From Euphorbia lathyris (lineage: Eukaryota > Streptophyta > Magnoliopsida > Malpighiales > Euphorbiaceae), in assembly GCF_963576675.1 (NCBI RefSeq), contig NC_088911.1:82551256-82615255 (forward strand): 64,000 bases of DNA, read 5' to 3'. A program made the position numbers and the translations under genes. Under the pieces are notes generated by a model that did not search any database, was not told where the DNA came from, and saw only the letters and a list, made by a program, of their open reading frames with translations. This document shows, in pieces, positions 56,092 through 64,000 of the stretch. How positions within the stretch are numbered: position 1 is the first letter of the stretch; each line of letters begins with the position of its first letter.

Positions 56092-57831
56092 ATGGGCGAA
56101 AACAGCACTCGGTTTCTCCCTGGAAACCAAACAACTCAGATATTACCTGAGGGGCTGTCCATTACTAGGCCTCCCCTATTCTTAGGGTCAAACTATACCT
56201 TCTGGAAGAATAGGATGAAAAATTTCATTCAGGCTACAAACATGAGTGCCTGGCTATCTATAGTCCAAGGCCCATTTGTACCTGTCGAAGTTGTGGCTGG
56301 CCAAACAGTTGTAAAAGCTGAGGCAAAATGGACAGAGGATGATCTTAAGAAGCTCCAAAATCATGCTTCGGCTATCAATATGCTTCACTGTGCGCTCGAT
56401 GCTGCAGAATATAATAAAATCTCAGGTTGTGAGTCGGTGCAAGAGATCTGGAAAAAGCTGGAAGTCACCTACGAGGGAACCAATAAAGTAAAGGAGTCCA
56501 AGGTGAATCAGCAGATGAGACTGTACGAGCTGTTCGAGATGAACAATGATGAGGGCATTTCAGACATGAATGCAAGGTTTACCAACATCATTAATGAGCT
56601 CAAGAGACTTGGGAAAATCTTCACTGAGGAAGACCAAGTCAAAAAGATTCTCAAGAGTCTTCCTAAAGACTGGCAAGCAAAGAAGACAGCTGTTGAGGAA
56701 GCTCAGGATTTAACCACCTACAAATATGACAAACTCATCGGCTCGTTGCTGACCCATGAGATATCTATGAAAAACTTCGAGGTGAAGGAAAAATCTGAAG
56801 ACAAGAAGCAGAAATCCCTTGTTATGAAAGCTGACTCCACTGACGGGAGCTCAACTGATGATGAGGAGATGGCCATGTTCACAAGGAAGATGAAAAGGCT
56901 ATTCAGGAAGAATCACAAATACTCTAAGAAGCCTTACAGAAAGTTTGATAAGTATAAAGCTGACTCAAGCGACAGCAAATACAAAAAGGACAGCTCAAAG
57001 CCCATTACATGCTTTGAGTGCCATCAAACCGGCCATATTAAGTCAAGCTGCCCCACACTGAGGAAAGACAAGAAGAACGACAAAAAGGCAATGGTGGCTA
57101 CATGGAGCGACAGTGATGAGTCTTCATCTACAGAAACTGAGGCCACCGAGTCAGCGAAGATATGCTTCATGGCTGACGAACTTGCTGAGCCGTACGAATC
57201 TGAGCATGCTGACCTATCCATTGCATCAGATGACGAAGAGCAATTAAATGAGGTAATTACTCTTCCCCAGCTCAGAAACGATATGGTTAATGCCCTGAGT
57301 GATCTCTACACACTTGTCAAGAAGTGTAATAAGAAAGTTAGAGCACTCAGCAGGCGCTGTGACGAAGTGGAAGAGGTCAAACTGAGTGACCTCAGATTCC
57401 TTCTTCAGGACAATTCAACTCTGCATGATAACATGAAGATCATACATGAGTCTGTCTCTGAAGTCCAATCAGTTTCAAAGAAACTGAGAAAGGACGTCAC
57501 AACTATCCAGAACCAACTAAAGGTTCCAAATAAAAGAAACAGTCCTCTGAGAACTCAGTACCAAGGTACTCAGCAGAGATGGAATCCCCAGCGAAAAGTC
57601 CAGTGTGACTTTTGTGGGAAGAAAGGACACACCACTAAGGTGTGCTGGCACGCTCAGCACTGGGGTGCTGACAAGTCAGTGAAACATCCTAAACAGAAGG
57701 TCAGCTGTGACTTCTGTGGAAAGAATGGCCATACTGTCCAAGTATGTCGCCATAAAATAAAATATGATGCTTTACCTGTTGCACCTAACAAGCAAGGACC
57801 CAAAAAGAATTGGGTACCTAAAAGTAACTAG
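56092..57831 (+). CDS. gag: Sirevirus gag with three CCHC knuckles
   Basis: 579 residues, intact. Copia gag core (FLGSNYTFWKNRMKNFI, AWLSIVQGP, IWKKLEVTYEGTNKVKESK, FTNIINELKRLGK, ILKSLPKDWQAKKTAVEEA) of the SIRE lineage. First zinc knuckle CFECHQTGHIKSSC (about residues 307-320), an acidic linker, a coiled-coil-like segment (about 390-480), then two more knuckles CDFCGKKGHTTKVC and CDFCGKNGHTVQVC near the C-terminus. Ends in TAG; pol starts 5 bases later in a different frame. ATG chosen after the leader and primer site. Forms the particle and binds RNA by family. Confidence 0.92.
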   Translation: MGENSTRFLPGNQTTQILPEGLSITRPPLFLGSNYTFWKNRMKNFIQATNMSAWLSIVQGPFVPVEVVAGQTVVKAEAKWTEDDLKKLQNHASAINMLHCALDAAEYNKISGCESVQEIWKKLEVTYEGTNKVKESKVNQQMRLYELFEMNNDEGISDMNARFTNIINELKRLGKIFTEEDQVKKILKSLPKDWQAKKTAVEEAQDLTTYKYDKLIGSLLTHEISMKNFEVKEKSEDKKQKSLVMKADSTDGSSTDDEEMAMFTRKMKRLFRKNHKYSKKPYRKFDKYKADSSDSKYKKDSSKPITCFECHQTGHIKSSCPTLRKDKKNDKKAMVATWSDSDESSSTETEATESAKICFMADELAEPYESEHADLSIASDDEEQLNEVITLPQLRNDMVNALSDLYTLVKKCNKKVRALSRRCDEVEEVKLSDLRFLLQDNSTLHDNMKIIHESVSEVQSVSKKLRKDVTTIQNQLKVPNKRNSPLRTQYQGTQQRWNPQRKVQCDFCGKKGHTTKVCWHAQHWGADKSVKHPKQKVSCDFCGKNGHTVQVCRHKIKYDALPVAPNKQGPKKNWVPKSN

Positions 57832-57836
57832 TTACA

Positions 57837-60800
57837 ATGCAGGTAAGCCTGAGATGTGCTGAGAAGTCAAAGATGTGGTATATTGACAGTGCATGCTCAA
57901 GGCATATGACAGGTGATGAAACTCAGTTCATCACGTTTGAGTGTAAACGAGGAGGAAGTGTAAGTTTTGTTGACAACAAGAAGGGTAAGATAGTAGGGTC
58001 AGGAACCATCGGAGGTAATCCTACTATTGAATCTGTCTCCCTAGTCAGCGGACTCAAATATAACTTACTCAGCGTAGCTCAGCTATGTGACAATGGGAGA
58101 AAAGTTATATTTGATGCTACTGGATGTAAAATATACGAGGGTAAAACAAATGAGTTAATCTTAACTGCCCCTCGCATAGATAATGTCTTTATGCTAGACT
58201 TAGAGAAAAAGTTTTCAAAAACTGTGTGCTTAGTATCAAAGGAAGAGAATTCCTGGCTATGGCACAGGAGACTTGGTCATGTAAGCATGGACCTCCTGGC
58301 CAAACTAGCAAGAAAGCAATTGGTTGAGGGACTGCCTGAACTTAAATTTGAAAAAGATCAATTATGCCACGCTTGCCAAGCTGGAAAACAAACCAAACAA
58401 TCTTTTCACAGCAAAAATATTGTCTCAACTAAGCGTCCGTTAGAGTTACTACACTTGGATCTCTTCGGTCCAGTCCAGCCGCTGAGTCTGGGTGGAAGAA
58501 GATTTTCTTTGGTCATTGTAGATGACTTCTCTCGGTATACGTGGGTCATCTTGCTGACCAGCAAGGATGAAACCTTTGAGACATTTTCAAATTTGGTGAG
58601 AAAAATTGAAAATGATAAAGACCTAAAATTAGCTCACATCCGTAGCGATAATGGTGGAGAATTCAAAAACCAAAAGTTTGTTGAATTCTGTGAAGCCATC
58701 GGCATTGACCACAATTTCTCTGCTCCTAGAACACCTCAACAAAATGGGGTTGTAGAAAGGAAGAACAGAACTCTGGTTGAAATAGCCAGGACAATGCTGG
58801 ATGAGCATAGGCTTCCAAAGTATTTTTGGGGAGAGGCTGTTAACACAGCGTGCTATATTCTTAATAGGGCTCTAGTTAGACCTATACTCAAGAAAACCCC
58901 CTATGAACTTTGGATACTTTCGTGCCTTTGGCTGTAAATGTTTTATTTTAAATACCAAAGATAGCTTAGCAAAGTTTGACTCAAAAGCTGATGAGGCTAT
59001 CTTTTTGGGCTACTCAACAAACAGCAAAGCATACAGAGTTTTTAATAAGCGAACTCAAGTTTTAGAAGAGTCAGTACATGTAGAGTTCGACGAAACTAAC
59101 CCTGCAGGTAGATACCAGCCGCTGACCGAAGATGATCCACACTCAGTGACCACCGCTGACCAAGAACCAGCTACTGAGTCATTCACTAAAAGGCTGACCA
59201 AGAGTAAGAGTGAACCTAAGATTACTTTTACTGACCCATTTACTTCTGCAGAGATTGTTGAAACACAAACAGCACAAGACATGAATCTACCTAAAGAGAT
59301 AAGGATCCCAAGAGGGCACTCAGAAAGTGCAATCCTTGATTCTGCTGGGAATACCCTGATGACGAGAAATCAACTCAGGAAGTACCTCAGCAATGTTGCT
59401 TTCGTCTCAGTTCAAGAACCGAAGAATTTCGCTGAAGCTGAGTACGATGAATTCTGGATGAACGCAATGCAAGAGGAGCTCGATCAATTCAGAAGAAACG
59501 ATGTATGGGAGCTAGTGCCTCATCCAAAGAGTCAAAAGACCATTGGAACAAGATGGGTCTTCAGGAACAAGATGGATGAACAAGGGAATGTAGTCAAGAA
59601 CAAAGCAAGGCTTGTAGCTCAGGGCTACAGTCCGCAAGAAGGTATTGACTACGGTAAGACCTTTGCCCCAGTGGCAAGGCTAGAGGCAATTAGAATTCTA
59701 TGTGCATATGCATCTTACATGAACTTTAAATTATTCCAAATGGATGTCAAAAGTGCATTTCTTAATGGAGTTATAAACGAGGAGGTTTATGTTAATCAAC
59801 CTCCAGGTTTTGAGGACCCTAAATTCCCAAACCATGTTTACAAACTCAAAATGGCTCTGTACGGCCTCAAGCAAGCACCACGTGCTTGGTATGAGAGGCT
59901 GACCAGTTTCCTGCTGACTAGAAATTACGTCAGGGGCAAAGCTGATACAACCTTATTCATTAAGAGAAAGGGTAAAGATACCCTGCTGGCCCAAATTTAT
60001 GTTGATGATATAATATTTGGTGCAACTAACGAATCAATATGCAAGGAGTTTAGCAAACAAATGCAGACTGAGTTTGAAATGTCCATGATGGGAGAACTCA
60101 ACTTCTTCCTCGGTCTTCAAATTAAACAAGCAAAGAATGGCATCTTCATCAGTTAAGCCAAATATGCCAAGGAGATATTAAAGAAATATGATTTGGAAAA
60201 TTGCAAGCCAATATCCACTCCTATGGGCACTGACACTGTCCTATGCGCTGATGAGAATGGTAAGTCGGTAGACAGCAAATTATATCGAGGTATGATAGGC
60301 TCTCTACTTTACTTAACAGCCAGTAGACCGGACATTCAGTTTTCAGTATGCTACTGTGCTAGATATCAATCTAACCCTAAGGAATCTCATTACATTGCTG
60401 TAACAAGAATCCTTAGATATTTGCAAAGCTCAGTGAACGCAGGTTTATGGTATCCCAATACTCATGATTTCACACTCATCGGATACACTGACGCTGACTA
60501 TGGACGGGATAAGCTGGAACGTAAAAGCACCTCTGGAGGTTGTCACTTCTTAGGAAGCTGCCTTGTATCCTGGTTCAGCAAAAAGCAGGCGTCAGTAGCC
60601 TTGTCTACCACTGAAGCTGAGTACATTATTGCTGGTCATTATGTTGCTCAAGTCCTATGGATTAAGCAATAGCTCGAAGACTATGGTGTTCAAACAAAGA
60701 CAATTGAAGTCAAATGTGACAATAAAAGTGCAATTGATCTTTCAAAGAACCCAATTCAACACAGCAGAATGAAGCATGTCAGCATCAGACATCACTTCAT

Positions 60801-60945
60801 TAGAGACCATGTACTCAAAGGTGAGATCAAGCTGACCTTTGTCCCAACGGACGAACAGCTTGCGGATATCTTCACGAAGCCACTGGCTCGTGAGCAGTTC
60901 AGCATACTGAGAGAAGCTATTGGTATGTTTAATCCTCTTCAGTAA
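57837..60945 (+). pseudogene. pol: Sirevirus pol (protease, integrase, RT, RNase H)
   Basis: Protease DSACSRHMTG (canonical D-S-G has Ala). Integrase zinc motif LWHRRLGH..CHACQAGK, core LLHLDLFGPV, IRSDNGGEF, NGVVERKNRTL. RT TRWVFRNKMDEQGNVVKNKA, catalytic YVDDIIFG intact; RNase H YTDADYG, LSTTEAEYI, CDNKSAIDLSKN and end EQLADIFTKPLA. Three lesions: a short deletion with frameshift at about 58905-58925 (between PYELW and YFRAFGC), TAA at 60154 in place of a Gln codon, and TAG at 60670 likewise. All else is well preserved, so a young but inactive copy. Confidence 0.92.
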
Positions 60946-61404
60946 ATTCCTGAACTAAATGAATATGCATGCTGAGTGAATTACTATGATGAATGATTGT
61001 TTTTGCTGTGTACTCATTAAAATTAATTAAACAGCAAATACTGAATAAACTTGCATACTGAGTAAGTTAGTTTCAAACTTAGAAATCATCCGTTTATGCA
61101 ATACTGACCACTCAGAATATCAAACGCTTAGTATTCTAAACGCTGAGTGTTAGATCCGTTAGAATAAATGCAATAGCATGCGTATAGCCCTAGGATGACG
61201 TATACGCCGTATGTGTCATAAATGCCAGGATCTTTGTCGGTTCACAATCCCGAGGCAAAACTGACACATGGATTCGATAAGATCCATTCCTCACCTCTAT
61301 AAATAATGGGTAATTCCCCATTTTTATTCTTTACGCTTATCGAACTCTCTGGCAAAGAAATTCTTTCTCTCTAAAAACCCCTCTAAGCCTTCCCATCCTC
61401 AATA
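60946..61404. other. Spacer between pol and the envelope-like ORF
   Basis: Non-coding. Has TATAAATA at about 61298 ahead of the next ORF, which might be an internal promoter or chance. Confidence 0.4.
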
Positions 61405-64000
61405 ATGACTAAGCTTTCTTTCAACATATCCGGTGCCGGCCACCAAAAGTCCAGCTCCGGTGAACCTACAAGGAATCCTCCCACACCCAGCAAAGGAAAA
61501 GCTGGCCAAACCTCTGGTAAAGAAAAGCCTGAAAAAGTTAGGACCTATACAAAGGTTTTCGAAAACGTCCGCGAATGGAAAGTTGAACCCTCAAGATGGG
61601 TATCTGAAGCCTTCGTACAAAACGAACAACCCTTCTGCGAGTGGATTTCACAAAATGGCTGGACGGAACTGTTTTCGATTAGGGATGACACCTATCCTGA
61701 CCTGATAAAGGAGTTTTACCACAACCTTCGTGTTGCCAATGATAACCAGGACTACTTGGTAACCGTGGTGAAGGAGAAAACCATCTTCATCAACCCTCTC
61801 TACCTAGGAAATTTGCTCAAGTTAAAAACTGAGGGAGCAAGGCTAAGGAGATCAGGAGATCAGGAGATCAGGATGGTACTGGGTACGAGGTCAACTTCTG
61901 CAAACCTGAGGGCCACTCAGGAGAAGTCTCAACTTCATCTATGGGTCAGCACCAGAAGATGGCTCATTACCTACTGACCTATTTCATCTATCCGAAGATC
62001 AACTGCACCACCTCAGCAACGAACTTCGAGCAATGCTTTATATGGCATATGCTGACGTACACACCAATCAATATGCCAGTCTTTCTTATCGCTGGTTTCC
62101 TACGAAGTACTGTACGCTGAGGCTAGGATCGCTCATCACCAGGATCCTCATTGATCATCAGGTAGACCTGACCGATGAAGAAACAACTAGAGGATCTAAG
62201 ATCACAGCGGCTTCGCTGAGAGCGTTGAAATTCGGTCAGCCTCTAAAGAAAGGAAAAGTTGCTGCTGCTGCTGCTGCTGGACAAGCTGTGGAAACTGCTG
62301 TCCCAAAGAAAGGGAGAAGGACTAATGCCCCAGCTTCCCAAAAAAGAAAAGCTGCTGAGACTCCTTCCAAAGATGTTGAGTCTCCAGCTAAAAGGCAGAA
62401 GTCAGCTGGTAAGACAGCTGAGAAACGAAGCAGGCAAGGTGAGCCTGGAACTGAGGAAACTACTGAGCAACCTCAGAAGAAGCAGAAGCCTTCTACACTG
62501 TCTCCCCTCAATGCCATACCTACAGATTTTGTTGTACCTGGTGACTCTCACTTCACCCAGTGTCAAGGTACAGTAGCTGAGCATGACGAACATGAAGTGC
62601 TTTTGGACGATCAGTTCATTGCACAAGTTGAGGAAGAACTCGATGGTAACAGTTCAGAAGAAGAAGAAGAAGAAGCCAGCGGTCAGGATGACGCTGAGGA
62701 CTCTGAGGAGACAGCTAGTGAACGTGAGACTGAGCATGCCGATACTGTGTTGGCTGCTGGAGAAGAGCAAGTACTTGACCAACACAATGTTGATCAAGTT
62801 CAAGTGCAAGCTGACCAACCTAATGATGAGCAACAAGAATCTTCTCCTTCTCACTCAAGAGATGCTATTCACGGTAACACTCCACCATGTAGAAGAAGAA
62901 AATTGGTTAAGGCCAGTGAGAAGACTGTCAGTGAACCTCCTGTGCCACCACCAACTCTTCCTGACTTTGTTATTTCAAAGCCAACCAAGGACCCCTCCAC
63001 AGTTAAGCTCAAATTTTTCAAATGCCAACCCACTTCTACTGCATCGGCGTCCTTAGAAAAGCAAGCCTCTGTTTCTTCTCAACAGGAACATGCCGACCAA
63101 AATGCTTCTGCCACCTCAACAAGTCAGGTTGAGGCGATTACTGTCAATGCTATTTCTTTAAGCATGGTGCTGACTTCAAACATATCCGCCCCCGTCAGCA
63201 CAGACAGTATTCGCATTTCTACTTCTCCTATTAACATCCCTGCCGATCAATCAACTATCCCAGAACCTCAAGTGCAGATTGGTACAACACTTCCAGTCAC
63301 TGACCATGTCACCCCTTTCACTCCTCTTCCTTCCGGTCATACTGATGACCCTGCAGGCTCTCAAAGCTATATGAATGCCACTGAGTCCGGTAAAAGGATA
63401 ATTGACTCAGTGCAAGCGTTGATCAGAGACCTTCAACAATCCACTCCTCCTGCTGCTGGGTCTTCATCTATTGAGACTACTCAGCTCTCCCAGGTCACTC
63501 AGCTTCTCAACGAAGTTAAGGGACTCAAGGACCTGCTGAACGTCATCATTTCTTTTCAAGCACAGCAAGCTAAGCAGGATTCAATCACCAAGCTGGCTGA
63601 GATCCAGCTGACAACTGTGCAACACTTGAACTCTTTACAACTACAAATTCAGAACTTGTCAGCTGTGAACCCTGACTATGCCACTTCATCTGAAGTCAAG
63701 ATGCTCTTTGCTCAGCTTCACACCGAGCAACTTAAGACCAATGAGCAAATGGTCTCTTACAATCAGTGCTCAGTGGAGCAAATTGGTGAGGCTATTCGCT
63801 TGCTGAATCTGAATAAGCAAGAGATGGATACTGACTTAATGAAACAGAATGAGATGCTGTCTATCACACGACAAACCTTCAACCACATTCGTCATACCAA
63901 TATTCAACGTCAGTATTACGACACAGCCCTTCTAAAGACTTTTCACCAATTCTTTATTGGTCTTACTGAAGCACTCATCTGGCAAGGCAAAGTGATGTGA
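61405..64000 (+). pseudogene. Sirevirus envelope-like ORF (frameshifted)
   Basis: Starts MTKLSFNISG. The first part has YPDLIKEFYHNLRVAN and IFINPLYLGNLLKLK, resembling the domain often labelled 'putative plant transposon protein' in third ORFs of Sireviruses and Athila. AGGAGATC occurs three times in tandem at about 61848-61872 and throws the frame; the lost frame continues with AHYLLTYFIYPKINC, and reading returns to the 62033-64000 frame near 62120. The rest is Lys/Pro/Ala-rich, then acidic (EEEEEEA about 62660), then Ser/Thr-rich, ending in a coiled-coil region (63420-63900) and TGA at 63998. No certain signal or membrane segment. Function unproven; 'envelope-like' is by position. Confidence 0.7.

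Overview
The window is nuclear DNA of a eudicot plant. It has one multi-exon host gene with plant splice sites, closest by motif to Arabidopsis RFS1/SIP1 (raffinose-synthase / seed-imbibition family). Around it lie AT-rich intergenic DNA and nested plant transposable elements: MULE, hAT, Tourist, Helitron, RTE and L1-type LINEs, Ty1/copia and Ty3/gypsy. There are no rRNA or tRNA genes and nothing bacterial. The species cannot be decided from the sequence. All coordinates, splice sites and repeat counts were read by eye.

Layout. 0.3-5.1 kb: a decayed Mutator-like transposase split by a 2,952-bp solo LTR (1616-4567, TSD CCAAG), then a decayed chromovirus pol (5.1-7.1 kb). 8.0-8.7 kb: a 5'-truncated RTE LINE on the minus strand with a 17-bp TSD. 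9.2-9.65 kb: the 3' end of a copia element. 9,965-13,821: the host gene on the minus strand, 13 exons, about 752 codons, broken by one extra base in exon 11. 14-18 kb: LTR scraps and a BAHD acyltransferase pseudogene cut up by MITEs. 18.2-20.4 kb: a Helitron-like element carrying a LINE piece. 21.1-22.5 kb: two abutting Tourist-like MITEs sharing a TAA. 22.7-24.2 kb: a Sirevirus 5' end (minus) inserted in an L1 LINE whose RNase H tail survives to 24.66 kb.

From about 25.4 kb to the end of the window lies one nest. The host is a Tat-lineage gypsy element (gag, protease, RT, two RNase H domains, integrase, 123-bp tandem repeats, antisense coiled-coil ORF). Its integrase is interrupted by a 1,859-bp solo LTR (30920-32778). 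Its 3' region holds two copies of an Ogre-like family in minus orientation: LTRs at 33846-36554, 36555-39550 and 50276-52647, with a 10.7-kb interior at 39551-50275 that codes only for a gag fragment. Its antisense ORF is interrupted by a Sirevirus (LTR 54685-56029, gag, pol, envelope-like ORF), which runs off the right edge.

The most unusual material belongs to the Ogre-like family, also the source of the solo LTR at 1616. Just upstream of the LTR TATA box sits a run of tandem palindromes whose sequences differ between copies while the hairpins persist. Further down are a 25-bp perfect hairpin identical in all four LTRs and three hairpins sharing a TTCCAACG loop, with one base pair that covaries. 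The interior carries two related 39-bp tandem repeat families and about 4 kb of quasi-periodic sequence. None of this matches a feature I can name.
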